A stretch of DNA of 64,000 nucleotides from JAKFDI01 sp044508835 (GTDB lineage Bacteria > Pseudomonadota > Gammaproteobacteria > Burkholderiales > Burkholderiaceae_C): NCBI GenBank assembly GCA_044508835.1, contig JBIQHD010000002.1, positions 186,001 to 250,000 on the forward strand, in the 5' to 3' direction. A program made the translations under genes and the position numbers. Below are positions 10,719 to 20,584 of this stretch, one piece after another (the stretch's first letter is position 1; each line of letters starts with the position of its first letter). The notes beneath the pieces are model-generated. The model searched no databases and was not told where the DNA came from. It saw only the letters and a program-made list of their open reading frames with translations.

Positions 10719-11517
10719 GCGCCGGCAGCTGCGTGCGCACGGCGGCGAGGCGGGCCGGGTCGATCTCGGCCGTGACCACGCCCTCGCCCTCGTCGCGCAC
10801 GGCCAGCACCTCGCCCCAGGGGTCGACGATGAGGCTGTGGCCCCAGGTGCGGCGGCCGTTCTCGTGCCGGCCGCCCTGCGCGGGCGCGATCACGTAGCAC
10901 TGGTTCTCCACCGCCCGCGCGCGCAGCAGCAGCTCCCAGTGCGCCTGCCCCGTCGGGTAGGTGAAGGCCGAGGGCACGGCGATCAGGTCGCACGGGCCGA
11001 GCGCGCGGTACAGCTCGGGAAAGCGCAGGTCGTAGCACACGCTCAGGCCCACGCGCACGCCGCGCGCCTCGAAGGCGACCGGCCGCTCGCCCGCCTGGAG
11101 CACGCGGCCCTCGTCGTAGCGCTCGCTGCCGTTGTCGTAGCGGAAGAGGTGCATCTTGTCGTAGCGCGCGGCAAGCGTGCCGTCGGGCGCGTAGACGCAG
11201 CTCGCGTTGAACACCCGCTCGGGCGCGGGCTCGGCGCCGGTGGCCAGGCCGTCGGCGCGCAGCGGCAGGGTGCCGCCGATGACCCACGCGCCGCTCGTGC
11301 GTGCGGCCTCGGCCAGCATGCGCTGGATCGGCCCGTCGCCCGGCGCCTCGGCCACGGCGAGCTTGTCGCGGTCGGCGCGGCCCATGAGGCAGAAGTACTC
11401 GGGCAGGGCGACGAGTTCGGCGCCGATGGCCGCGGCCTGCGCGACCAGCCGGCGGGCGGCGTCGAGGTTGCGTTCGACGTCGGGCGTCGAGACCATCTGC
11501 AGGGCGGCGATCTTCAT
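10696..11517 (-). CDS. carbon-nitrogen hydrolase (Nit1/omega-amidase type)
   Basis: 273 residues. The nitrilase-superfamily catalytic set is present: Glu in LVALPEYF, Lys in YDKMHLF, Cys in VGLSVCYDLRFPELY. The last motif and the size fit the Nit1 branch, whose characterised members are deaminated-glutathione amidases; the substrate here is inferred. Its ATG overlaps the yhdP stop by four bases (ATGA), so it is the second gene of a yhdP-nit operon, an arrangement also seen in other proteobacteria. The 3' end runs into topB from the opposite side. Confidence 0.88.
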
Positions 11518-14500
11518 CGGCGGGTCTCCTCGGCGGGGGCGGATGCGGCGGGCGCGGCGGAGGCGGCCGCCTGCGGCGTGCGGTCCACACGCTCGACCTT
11601 GGGCTCGTCCCACGAGCCGGTGATGCGGAATTCGCGCGTGCCGGCCTCGATCATCGGCTTGCGCAGGAGAGCCTGTGCGAGAAAGGTCGCCAGCCCCACC
11701 GCCGGGTTGATGACGGCGTAGGCCAGCGAGGCCGTGCCGGCGTTGATCTCGGGCACCACGATGACGCGCAGGTCCTGCGTCTCGCGGGCGATGTCGGCGC
11801 TGCCCTCCATCAGCACCGCGGCCTGCACGCCGCGCATGCGCAGGTTGTTGGTGCGGGCCACGCCCTGCTCGATGGCGGCGTCGCCCACCACGTTGTCGAA
11901 GGCGAAGCCCTCCTGGAACAGGTCGCGGAAGTCGAGCGCCAGCCGCCGCGGCAGCGACTGCAGGCTGAGCACGCTCAGCAGCCGCGCGGCGCCGGGCTCG
12001 GCCTTGAGGAACTGGCCGGAATCGATGGCCAGGTGCACCGTGCCCCCGAGGCTCGGGTAGTCGATGGACAGCGGCGAGCCGAGCCACGACACCTCGCCCG
12101 ACATCGTCCCCTTGCCGCCGCGCAGCGTGCCGCCGCTGCCCAGGCGTTCGAGCAGCCGGCCGCTGTCGAGCAGCTCCAGCTCGAAGTCCATCGCCATGCG
12201 CCGCCGCGGCGCGGCCGCGCCGTCCGTCGCGGCCCAGCTGCCGGTGGCGACGAGGCGGGCCTCGGCCGTGGTCATGACGAGCCGGTTCAGTCGCCATTCG
12301 GGCCGGCCTTCGCGGCGGCCGCGGTTGACCGCGTCGATCTCGACGCGGCCGAGGGACTTGCCGTGCAGCTCGAAGTCCTCGACGACGATGTCCAGCGCCG
12401 GCACGGTGGCCGGCTCCTCGTCGAGCAGGCTCGCCACCATGTCGTTCTCGCTTCGCGGCAGCGACAGGCGCGACAGCCGCGCGTACAGCCGCCCGCCGCC
12501 GGCGCTGCCGCGCGGCGGGCGGTATTCGAGGTAGCCGTTGAGCTGCTCGGCGTCGAGGTTCGCGCGCCAGCGGTGGTCTTCCTGCGAGATGCCGGCCACC
12601 ACGCGCTGCAGGCGGCGCGAGCCGGCGGTGAGGTCCTGCACGCGCAGCGCGATCTGGCTCGGCAGGTAGGCGTCGGCGTCGTCGGAGGCGGTGCCCGGCG
12701 CGCCTTCCGGCCGGGCGTCGGCTGCCGGGAGCCAGCGGTCCAGCGCCGCCTGCCAGGCGTCGGTGTCCAGGGCGGCGAGGGTGACGTGCGCCGCCACGCC
12801 CGGCACCGGCGGCGGCGGCGGCTCCATCACGCCGATCGCGCCGCGCAGCACCCGCACCGTGCCGCCCGACAGGGCGCGCACGTACTCCGCCTGCAGCAGC
12901 GGGCCGAGCTGCACGCGCAGGCGGTCCTGCACCGCGTCGCCCGCCCGCGGCGCGGCGGGCTCCAGCGTGGTGGCGATGCGCAGCGGCAGCGCGGCGTCGG
13001 CCGCCTTGTTCAGCGGCGCGGGCAGGTTCAGCGCCAGGCCGGCGAGGTCGCTGGTCAGCTCGAACTCCGTGTGGCCGTGCACCAGGCCGAGCGCGAGCCG
13101 GTAGTCGGCGCGCCCGCTCATCGAGCCGGCCATCTTCGCGAGCAGGCCGAGCTCCTCGGCGCGCCGCAGGCCTTCCGCGCTGGCGCTGCCCTGGGCGGTG
13201 AAGCGCATCGAGCCGTCGGGCTGCAGGCCGCCCTCGAAGCGCGCCTCGCCGCCGAGCACGCGCGCCGTGCCGTCGGCGACCCGGAAGCCTTCCTGCGTGA
13301 AGTCGATGCGCCCGCCGGCGGCGCCGAGCACGGGGATGCCGCCGCCCAGGCGCACGTCGTTGCCCGCCAGCGCCAGGCTGCCCTTCACCGTGGAGGCGTC
13401 CAGGTCGTACAGCGGCAGCGCGAGCGCGAGCTTCAGCTCGGCCGCGCCGGAGGCCGAGGCGTCTTCCAGGCCGCCGCCGAGCCATTCGCCGATCGGCGAG
13501 TCGTGCACGAAGCGCAGCATGTCGGCGAGCGGCCCGCGGGCGCTGCCTTCCAGCGCCAGCACCGAGCGGTCCGACAGGTCGCGGATGCCGCCCGACACGC
13601 CCGACAGCGCCACGCCGAACACCCGCGCGCTCGCCTTGCGTATCTCCATCGCGTTGCGGTCGAAGACCACCTCGCCGCTGACCTGCGTGAAGGCCGGCCA
13701 GGGCGAGGGCTGCGCCGGCCGGCCGGCGGCGGCCGGCGTGTCGGGCACGTAGGCGAGCGTCAGGTCCTTGGCCTGCGCGGTGATGCGGAACTCGCCCTCG
13801 GCGGCAGTGCGCGCCTCGGTGAACGGGAACTCCCGCAGGGGGCCCTTCACTCGGAACGTCGCGGCGCTCACGCTGCCGCCGCGCAGGGCCTGCGCCACGT
13901 AGTCGCGCGTGTCCTTCGGGATGCCCAGCGGCAGGTAGCGCGCCACGCGCTGCGGCACGGCGCGCGACAGGCTGCCGTCCAGCTCGATCCGTCCCGGGAA
14001 GCGTCCGCCGTGCGCATCGTCCTGCGGCGCGCCGGTGGACCAGTCGAGCGTGAACCGGCCCTGCGCGTCGGCGTTGGCGAAGCTCGCGTCGCGCGCCTGC
14101 ACGCTGATCTTCGGCGCGCCCGCGGGGCCGGCGGCGGCGTCGATGCGCCACTGCAGCCGCGCCGCCAGCCGGTCCAGCGGCAGCACCGGCTCGGCGAACA
14201 CGCCGGGCAGCTCGAGCGCGCCGTCGTCCATCGACAGCTCGGCCTGCCCGCCCTTTTCCGTCGCGTCGAACACGAGGGTGGCATTGCGCACGCCGGGGCG
14301 GCCGGGCTCCTGCGGCTGCGGCGCCGGCTTGCCGGCCAGCGCGAGGCCGGACAGCCGGCCGCGGCTCTGGTAGCGCTGCGGCGCGTCGACCGGGCCGTCC
14401 CAGCGCACCTGAAGGTCGCCGACCGCGCCCTGCGGCTGCAGCTCGGCCAGCAGCCCGCGCAGGGACGTGCCCAGCGGCACGCCCGCGGCGATCTGCGCCA

Positions 14501-15707
14501 TCAGCGCCAGGTCGAGGTGCTGCGCGGTGAATTCGCCGCCGGTCGACGGCGCGTCCTCGCGCTGCCTCACCGACAGCGCCATGTCGCCGCGCGGCCAGCG
14601 CAGCGCGTCGCCGGCGACGAAGCCGAAACGCTGCGCCGACACGCGCCAGCCGTCGGCGCTGCGCTGCGCCGAGAGCCGCCCCTCGATCTGCGAGGCGGCC
14701 AGCGGCGCCAGTTCGGGCGCGAGCCGCAGGTCGACGTGGTCGAGCGCGAGGTCGACCACCGCGCCGCTGGCCTCGCCCTCGCGCAGGTCGACCCATGCGC
14801 GCAGGGCGCCTTCGCCTTCGTGCAGCGCGAACGGCAGGTCCAGGTGGCGGCCCAGGCGGCTCACGTCGGCGCGCGGCAGCTCGCCGTAGGCCACGCCGCT
14901 CCAGCGCCGCCAGTCGCCGGCATGGCCGAGCAGCGATTGCGTGAAGCGCCCGCGCAGCGAGAAGCGCTCGCCCCATTCGGGCGGCGGCGTGGCGTCCAGC
15001 CGCAGGGCATGGCGGCGCAGGCCGTTGCGCACCACGAGCTGCACGTCGCGCAGCTCGAGCGGGGGCGCGCCGCGCTGCTCGTCGATCCAGCGCAGCGAGC
15101 CGTCGCGCACCACGAACTCGTGCTGCTTGAAGAACCAGTCGGCGGCGGCGTTGTCGTCGCCGTCCGGGCCGCCGCCGAACTCGAGGCCGGCGATGATCAG
15201 CCGGCCCGCGGCATTGCGCCGGATCTCGACCTGCGCGCCGTCGATCAGCAACTGCTCGAAGCGCAGCTCGAACGACAGCAGCGAGCGCGCCGACAGCGCC
15301 GCCGCCACGCGCGGCAGATGCAGCGCGGTGCGGCCCTGCGCGTCCTGCAGCACCACGTCGCGCAGCTCGATCGCCGGCACCCAGCCGCCGGAGCGCACGG
15401 CGATGTTGCCAATTTGCACCGGAACGCCGAGCACGGCCGTGGCGCGCCGCTCGATCTGGGGCCGCCATTCCTCGATGTGCGGCAGAATCCCCCAGTGAAG
15501 AGTCAGCCAAGCGACAAGCAATAAGCTCCATGCGGCGAGCACGAGCCCGCTGACGATGCGGGCAAGCCGCCACAGCCGCATCGCGATGACGACGCGCCGG
15601 GCGCGGTTCGATGAGGCGGCGGGGACGGGCGCAACGATGGACATGAACGGTGTGGGGAGCCGGACCGCGGTGATGCGGCGGGCCATGCGGCGAGCGATCG
15701 GAACCAC
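11514..15707 (-). CDS. yhdP: YhdP-family AsmA-like envelope protein
   Basis: Very large protein, up to 1397 residues. One N-terminal membrane helix (about residues 47-70, VSGLVLAAWSLLLVAWLTL) is followed by a long periplasmic region of beta-rich repeats. This is the layout of YhdP/TamB/AsmA proteins, which bridge the periplasm and move phospholipid to the outer membrane. Motifs include LGIPKDTRDYVAQAL and, near the end, FRITGSWDEPKVERV, typical of the YhdP C-terminus. The first 40 residues look unlike coding for a membrane protein, so starts at 15644 (MSIVAP) or just before the helix (MRLWRLAR) may be real. Divergent from glnE. Confidence 0.88.
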   Translation of the reverse strand: MVPIARRMARRITAVRLPTPFMSIVAPVPAASSNRARRVVIAMRLWRLARIVSGLVLAAWSLLLVAWLTLHWGILPHIEEWRPQIERRATAVLGVPVQIGNIAVRSGGWVPAIELRDVVLQDAQGRTALHLPRVAAALSARSLLSFELRFEQLLIDGAQVEIRRNAAGRLIIAGLEFGGGPDGDDNAAADWFFKQHEFVVRDGSLRWIDEQRGAPPLELRDVQLVVRNGLRRHALRLDATPPPEWGERFSLRGRFTQSLLGHAGDWRRWSGVAYGELPRADVSRLGRHLDLPFALHEGEGALRAWVDLREGEASGAVVDLALDHVDLRLAPELAPLAASQIEGRLSAQRSADGWRVSAQRFGFVAGDALRWPRGDMALSVRQREDAPSTGGEFTAQHLDLALMAQIAAGVPLGTSLRGLLAELQPQGAVGDLQVRWDGPVDAPQRYQSRGRLSGLALAGKPAPQPQEPGRPGVRNATLVFDATEKGGQAELSMDDGALELPGVFAEPVLPLDRLAARLQWRIDAAAGPAGAPKISVQARDASFANADAQGRFTLDWSTGAPQDDAHGGRFPGRIELDGSLSRAVPQRVARYLPLGIPKDTRDYVAQALRGGSVSAATFRVKGPLREFPFTEARTAAEGEFRITAQAKDLTLAYVPDTPAAAGRPAQPSPWPAFTQVSGEVVFDRNAMEIRKASARVFGVALSGVSGGIRDLSDRSVLALEGSARGPLADMLRFVHDSPIGEWLGGGLEDASASGAAELKLALALPLYDLDASTVKGSLALAGNDVRLGGGIPVLGAAGGRIDFTQEGFRVADGTARVLGGEARFEGGLQPDGSMRFTAQGSASAEGLRRAEELGLLAKMAGSMSGRADYRLALGLVHGHTEFELTSDLAGLALNLPAPLNKAADAALPLRIATTLEPAAPRAGDAVQDRLRVQLGPLLQAEYVRALSGGTVRVLRGAIGVMEPPPPPVPGVAAHVTLAALDTDAWQAALDRWLPAADARPEGAPGTASDDADAYLPSQIALRVQDLTAGSRRLQRVVAGISQEDHRWRANLDAEQLNGYLEYRPPRGSAGGGRLYARLSRLSLPRSENDMVASLLDEEPATVPALDIVVEDFELHGKSLGRVEIDAVNRGRREGRPEWRLNRLVMTTAEARLVATGSWAATDGAAAPRRRMAMDFELELLDSGRLLERLGSGGTLRGGKGTMSGEVSWLGSPLSIDYPSLGGTVHLAIDSGQFLKAEPGAARLLSVLSLQSLPRRLALDFRDLFQEGFAFDNVVGDAAIEQGVARTNNLRMRGVQAAVLMEGSADIARETQDLRVIVVPEINAGTASLAYAVINPAVGLATFLAQALLRKPMIEAGTREFRITGSWDEPKVERVDRTPQAAASAAPAASAPAEETRR

Positions 15708-15783
15708 AGTGTCTGCCGACCGCCCCGTGTCCCCTTCGGTCGCCGGCGCCGCGGCAATCTAGCACAGACCCCCGCCGCGGCTC

Positions 15784-18537
15784 ATGGGTTCCACGCCTTC
15801 CTTCAGCGACTCGGTGCAACCGCCCCAGGACATCGTGCTGCCGCAGGCGCTGGCCGACTACAGCCGCTTCGTGCAGCGCATCCGCCGGCGCTATGCGGCC
15901 GAGCTGCCGCTGCTGCCGCCGGGGCTGCCCCGGCGCGACGCGATCACCGAACTGATCCTGCGTCTGTGCCGCGACGGCCGCACGCTCGCCAGCGCCCTGC
16001 GCGTGGCGCGGCAGCTGGTGCTCGAGCGGCTGGCGGTGCTCGACGTGGAGCAGGGCGCGGCCATGGGCGACATCACGCTCGCCATGACCGAGCTCGCCGA
16101 GGCCACGCTCGACCTCGCGCTCGCCGAGGCGCGGCGCGAGCAGGACGCGCGCCACGGCGCGCCGCTGAACGCCGAGGGCGGCGACATCGACTTCTGGGTC
16201 GTCGGCATGGGCAAGCTCGGCGGGCGCGAGCTCAACGTCTCGTCCGACATCGACCTCATCTACGTCTACGAAGACGACGGCCAGACCGCCGGGCCGCAGC
16301 CCGTCTCCGCGCACGAGTACTTCTCGCAGGTGGCGCGCAGCCTCTACACGCTGATCGGCGAGACCACGGAGGACGGCTTCGTCTTCCGCGTCGACCTGGC
16401 GCTGCGCCCCAACGGCAACTCCGGCCCGCCGGTGGTGAGCCTGGCCATGCTCGAGGAATACCTGATGGTGCAGGGCCGCGAGTGGGAGCGCTTCGCCTGG
16501 CTCAAGAGCCGCGTGGTCGCGCCGCGCGCCAGCCTCGAGAACGGCCGCGTGATGGCGCTGCGCGACCTCGTCACGCCCTTCGTCTACCGCCGCTATCTCG
16601 ACTACGGCGTGTTCGAGGGGCTGCGCCAGCTCCACCGCAAGGTGCGCGACGAGGCCCAGCGCCGCGCCGCCGGCCGCCCCGAGCGCGCCAACGACGTGAA
16701 GCTCTCGCGCGGCGGCATCCGCGAGATCGAGTTCATCGTGCAACTGCTGCAGGTGGTGCGCGGCGGCCAGTTCCCCGAGGTGCGCACGCGCTCCACCCTG
16801 CGCGCGCTCGACAAGCTCGCCGCTGGCGGGCTGATGAAGCCCGCCAACGCGCAGCGCCTGGCCGAGGCCTACACGCTGCTGCGGCGCGTGGAGCACCGCA
16901 TCCAGTACCTCGACGACCAGCAGACCCACGTGCTGCCCACCGGCGACGGCGACCTGAAGTGGATCGCCGCCACGCTCGGCCTGTCGTGCGACGCCGACGC
17001 CTGCGAGCTGCTCGACCGCCTGTGCGAGACGCGCGAGTTCGTCGCCACCGAGTTCGACGCGCTGCTGCACGACGGGCGCGGGCCCGTGCCGGGGGTCGAC
17101 GGCTGCCGCAAGTGCGGCACGCCGCCGCAGCCGATCGACAGCGAGGACTTCCTCGAGCGCCTGCCGGCCGAGCTGGCCGCGCGCGTGCGGCCGTGGAGCG
17201 AGCAGTTCAAGGTGCGCGCGCTGCGCGACGAGACCAAGCTGCGGCTGTCGCGCCTGGTGCTGCGCGCCGCGCATGCGGTGACGGAAGGGCGCTGCACGCT
17301 CGAGGCGGCCACGCGCTTCATCGACTGGCTCGAGCCGCTGCTGCGCCGCGAGAGCTACCTCGCGCTGCTGGTCGAGCGCCCCGAGGTGCAGAACCGGCTG
17401 CTGCAGCTGATCGGCCTGGCGCGCTGGCCGATGCGCTACCTGATGCGGCATCCGGCCGTCATCGACGAGCTGGCCGACGAGCGCCTGCTGCACGGCCGCT
17501 TCGACGCGGCCGAATACATCGGCGAGCTCGAGGCCCGCCACCTGGCGTGGGAGCGCTCGGGCCAGGCCGACGAGGAATCGCTGCTCGACACCCTGCGCCG
17601 CGCGCACCATGCCGAGGTCTTCCGCACGCTGGTGCGCGACGTCGAAGGCCACATCACCGTGGAACAGGCGGCCGACGACCTGTCGGCGCTGGCCGACGCC
17701 ACGCTCGGGTGCACGCTGCGCTGGGCCTGGCTGCACCTGAAGCAGCGGCACCGCCCCGAGCCGTGCTTCGCCGTCATCGCCTACGGCAAGCTGGGCGGCA
17801 AGGAGCTCGGCTACGGCAGCGACCTCGACGTGGTGTTCCTCTACGACGACGAGGACGAGCGCGCGCCCGAGGTCTACGGCGCCTTCGTGCGCAAGTTCAT
17901 CGGCTGGCTGACCCTGCCCACCGCCACCGGCGGGCTGTTCGAGATCGACACGGCGCTGCGGCCCAACGGCAACTCGGGGCTGCTGGTCACCTCGCTCGCG
18001 AGCTTCGAGAACTACCAGGCCGGGCGTGGCAGCAACACCGCCTGGACCTGGGAGCACCAGGCCCTCACGCGGGCGCGCCACTGCGCCGGTTCGCCCGAGC
18101 TCGCGCCGCGCTTCGAGGCCGTGCGCCGCGCCGTGCTGGCGGCGCCGCGCGACCCCGCCGCGCTGCGCGCCGAGGTGCAGGCGATGCGCGAGAAGGTGCG
18201 CGCGGCGCGGCCCGTCAAGGGCGGCCTGTTCGACGTGAAGCACAGCGCCGGCGGCATGATGGACGTCGAGTTCGCCGTGCAGTACCTCGTGCTCGCGCAC
18301 AGCGGCGTGCATGCGGGGCTGCTCGACAACGTCGGCAACATCGCGCTGCTGCACCGCGCCGAAGCGGTGGGCCTGCTGTCCGCCGGCGTGGGGGCCGCGG
18401 CGGCCGACGCCTACCGCGAGCTTCGCCGCGCGCAGCACCGCGCGCGCCTGGACGAGCAGCCCACGCAGGTGCCGCCCGAGTCGATGGCGCCGCAGCGCGA
18501 CGCGGTGCTGGCGCTGTGGCGGGCCGTGTTCGGCTGA
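15784..18537 (+). CDS. glnE: bifunctional glutamine synthetase adenylyltransferase/deadenylase
   Basis: 917 residues. Two nucleotidyltransferase domains in tandem, as in all GlnE: VVGMGKLGGRELNVSSDIDL near residue 145 (deadenylylase half) and AYGKLGGKELGYGSDLDVVF near residue 670 (adenylylase half). The second halves of the cores, LRPNGNSG, occur after each. The enzyme adds AMP to or removes it from glutamine synthetase in response to PII and glutamine. The ATG at 15784 directly follows the divergent yhdP promoter region. The rhombosortase gene begins five bases after its stop, so the two are probably co-transcribed. Confidence 0.97.
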   Translation: MGSTPSFSDSVQPPQDIVLPQALADYSRFVQRIRRRYAAELPLLPPGLPRRDAITELILRLCRDGRTLASALRVARQLVLERLAVLDVEQGAAMGDITLAMTELAEATLDLALAEARREQDARHGAPLNAEGGDIDFWVVGMGKLGGRELNVSSDIDLIYVYEDDGQTAGPQPVSAHEYFSQVARSLYTLIGETTEDGFVFRVDLALRPNGNSGPPVVSLAMLEEYLMVQGREWERFAWLKSRVVAPRASLENGRVMALRDLVTPFVYRRYLDYGVFEGLRQLHRKVRDEAQRRAAGRPERANDVKLSRGGIREIEFIVQLLQVVRGGQFPEVRTRSTLRALDKLAAGGLMKPANAQRLAEAYTLLRRVEHRIQYLDDQQTHVLPTGDGDLKWIAATLGLSCDADACELLDRLCETREFVATEFDALLHDGRGPVPGVDGCRKCGTPPQPIDSEDFLERLPAELAARVRPWSEQFKVRALRDETKLRLSRLVLRAAHAVTEGRCTLEAATRFIDWLEPLLRRESYLALLVERPEVQNRLLQLIGLARWPMRYLMRHPAVIDELADERLLHGRFDAAEYIGELEARHLAWERSGQADEESLLDTLRRAHHAEVFRTLVRDVEGHITVEQAADDLSALADATLGCTLRWAWLHLKQRHRPEPCFAVIAYGKLGGKELGYGSDLDVVFLYDDEDERAPEVYGAFVRKFIGWLTLPTATGGLFEIDTALRPNGNSGLLVTSLASFENYQAGRGSNTAWTWEHQALTRARHCAGSPELAPRFEAVRRAVLAAPRDPAALRAEVQAMREKVRAARPVKGGLFDVKHSAGGMMDVEFAVQYLVLAHSGVHAGLLDNVGNIALLHRAEAVGLLSAGVGAAAADAYRELRRAQHRARLDEQPTQVPPESMAPQRDAVLALWRAVFG

Positions 18538-18541
18538 AGAC

Positions 18542-19165
18542 GTGGCGCAGGCTGTGGCCGAGGCCGACCGGCCGCCGGTCGGCTGGGTGCTGATCGCCGC
18601 GCTGCTGGGCGCCGGCGCGGTCGCCGCGTGGTGGCTGCCCGACCCGCGCGCCGCCGACTGGCAGCCCGGGCGCGTGCTCGCCGAACCCTGGCGCGCCTGG
18701 ACGGCGGCCTTCGTGCACTACAGCGGGCTGCACCTCGCGGCCAACCTCGCCGGGCTCGCGCTCGTGGCCGCGCTCGGCGGGGCGGCGCGGGTGCCGCGGC
18801 GCTGCGTGGCGGCCTGGGCGGTGGCCTGGCCGCTCACGCAGCTCGGCCTGCTGCTGCAGCCGCAGCTGCTGCACTACGGCGGCCTGTCGGGCGTGCTGCA
18901 CGCCGGCGTGGCGGTGGCGGCGGTGCACCTGCTCTTCGCCGGCGCGGGACGCCGCCGGGCCGTCGGCGCCGCGCTCGCCGCCGGGCTCGTGCTCAAGGTC
19001 GTCGCCGAAGCGCCCTGGGCCGCGCCCCTGCGGCAGGCGCCCGGCTGGGACATCGCCATCGCGCCGATGGCCCATGCGAGCGGCGCCGCCGCCGGCTTCG
19101 CCTGCGCGGCGGGCGCCGAGCTGCTGGCCCGTGTTTCCTCGTTCCGGATCGAACCCCATGGTTGA
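18542..19165 (+). CDS. rrtA: rhombosortase (rhomboid-family GlyGly-CTERM protease)
   Basis: 207 residues from a GTG at 18542 (a GTG at 18554 is also possible; no ATG fits). About six hydrophobic segments. Rhomboid features: HLAANLAGLALV in the second helix, catalytic Ser116 in YGGLSGVLHAGV, catalytic His178 in APMAHASGAAAGF. Small size and the GLSGVLH/AHxxGAxAG pattern match the rhombosortase branch, which cleaves proteins carrying the C-terminal GlyGly-CTERM signal. The subtilisin at 3769-5775 carries such a tail. The gene follows glnE by five bases and overlaps the EamA gene by eight. I am fairly sure of the rhomboid call and slightly less of the subfamily. Confidence 0.83.
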   Translation: MAQAVAEADRPPVGWVLIAALLGAGAVAAWWLPDPRAADWQPGRVLAEPWRAWTAAFVHYSGLHLAANLAGLALVAALGGAARVPRRCVAAWAVAWPLTQLGLLLQPQLLHYGGLSGVLHAGVAVAAVHLLFAGAGRRRAVGAALAAGLVLKVVAEAPWAAPLRQAPGWDIAIAPMAHASGAAAGFACAAGAELLARVSSFRIEPHG

Positions 19166-20063
19166 ACGCAAGCTCCACCTCGACACCCTGGCCGTCGCCG
19201 GCCTCATCGGCTGCTGCCTGCTGTGGGGGCTGAACCAGATCGCCATGAAGGCGCTGCTGGCCGAGGTGCCGGCGCTGCAGCAGGCCGCCGCGCGCTCGCT
19301 GGGCGCGGCGCTGCTGGTGTGGCTGTGGGCGCGCTGGCGCGGCATCCGCCTGTTCGCGCGCGACGGCACGGCGCCGGGCGGGCTGCTGGCGGGCGCGCTG
19401 TTCGCCGCCGAGTTCGCCTGCATGTTCATCGGCCTGCAGTACACCTCGGCCTCGCGCATGGTGGTGTTCATCTACCTCGCGCCCTTCGTCGTGGCGCTGG
19501 GCATGCCCTTCATCGCGCGCGCCGAGCGGCTGTCGGTGCCGCAGGTCGCCGGCCTGGTGGTGGCGTTCGCCGGCGTCGCCTGGGCCTTCGCCGAAGGCTT
19601 CACCCAGCCGGCCGTGGGCGACCGGCAGTGGATCGGCGACACCCTTGGCGTGGCCGCCGGCGTGCTGTGGGGCGCCACCACGCTGGCCATCCGCGGCAGC
19701 CGCCTCACCGCCGCCTCGGCCGAGAAGACGCTGCTCTACCAGCTGGCGGTCTCGGGCGTGCTGCTGGCCGCGGCGGTGGCGCTGAGCGACGTGCCGCTGC
19801 CGGCACACCTGTCGTGGTTCGCCTGGGGCACGCTCGCCTTCCAGACGGTGATCGTCGCCTTCGCCAGCTTCCTGCTGTGGTTCTGGCTGATCGCGCGCTA
19901 CCCGGCGACGCGGCTGTCGTCGTTCACGCTGCTCACGCCGGTGTTCGGCCTGCTGTTTGGCGCGCTGCTGCTGGCCGAGCCGATCACCACGCGGCTGGTG
20001 GTGGCGCTGGCCGCCGTGGCGGGCGGCATCGTGATGGTGAACCGCGCGCCGGCGCGGCGCTGA
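19158..20063 (+). CDS. EamA/DMT-family permease
   Basis: 301 residues with ten hydrophobic segments arranged as two five-helix EamA repeats. Typical signatures are LLWGLNQIAMKALL at the start, SRMVVFIYLAPFVVALG at the end of the first repeat, and LTPVFGLLFGALLLAEPI in the second. These drug/metabolite transporters export amino acids or other metabolites; substrate cannot be read from sequence. The ATG lies inside the last codons of the rhombosortase gene, so it is translationally linked to it. Convergent with rfaE2; only one base separates the stops. Confidence 0.9.
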   Translation: MVERKLHLDTLAVAGLIGCCLLWGLNQIAMKALLAEVPALQQAAARSLGAALLVWLWARWRGIRLFARDGTAPGGLLAGALFAAEFACMFIGLQYTSASRMVVFIYLAPFVVALGMPFIARAERLSVPQVAGLVVAFAGVAWAFAEGFTQPAVGDRQWIGDTLGVAAGVLWGATTLAIRGSRLTAASAEKTLLYQLAVSGVLLAAAVALSDVPLPAHLSWFAWGTLAFQTVIVAFASFLLWFWLIARYPATRLSSFTLLTPVFGLLFGALLLAEPITTRLVVALAAVAGGIVMVNRAPARR

Positions 20064-20064
20064 G

Positions 20065-20538
20065 TCAGCCGCGGATGCGCCGCACCAGCGCCGTCGTCGA
20101 ATAGCCGTCGACGAAGGGCAGGGCGCGCGCCTGGCCGCCCCAGCTGCGCACGCGGCGCGTCTCCTCCAGCGACTCGATGTCGTAGTCGCCGCCCTTGACG
20201 TACAGCTGCGGCCGCACGAGTTCGAGCAGCGCGACCGGCGTGGGCTCGTCGAACAGCGTGACGAGGCTCACCGATTCGAGCGCGGCCAGCACGCAGGCGC
20301 GGTCGGCCTCGTGGTTCAGCGGCCGGTCGGGCCCCTTGCCGAGGCCGCGCGCGGAGGCGTCGCTGTTCAGGCCGACCACCAGGCTCGCGCCCAGCGCGCG
20401 CGCCTGCGCGAGGTAGCTCACGTGGCCGCGGTGCAGGATGTCGAACACGCCGTTGGTGAACACCACCGGCCGCGGCAGCGCGGCGACGCGCGCGGCGAGC
20501 TCGCCGCGCGGGCAGAGTTTGTCGAGGAAGTCGGCCAT
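20065..20538 (-). CDS. rfaE2: D-glycero-beta-D-manno-heptose 1-phosphate adenylyltransferase
   Basis: 157 residues, the stand-alone second domain of HldE. It makes ADP-heptose for the LPS inner core. The cytidylyltransferase-fold motif is FTNGVFDILHRGHVSYL (the HxGH is HRGH), followed by VGLNSD and LYVKGGDYD, and ends with STTALVRRIRG. The kinase half (RfaE1) is not in this window, so the two functions are split genes. Its upstream region is shared with the gst gene and is largely filled by the 272-bp repeat. Confidence 0.93.
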   Translation of the reverse strand: MADFLDKLCPRGELAARVAALPRPVVFTNGVFDILHRGHVSYLAQARALGASLVVGLNSDASARGLGKGPDRPLNHEADRACVLAALESVSLVTLFDEPTPVALLELVRPQLYVKGGDYDIESLEETRRVRSWGGQARALPFVDGYSTTALVRRIRG

Positions 20539-20584
20539 GGCGGCGATTGTCGCCTTCGCGGCAGATGTGCTGCGGCGCTCGCGC

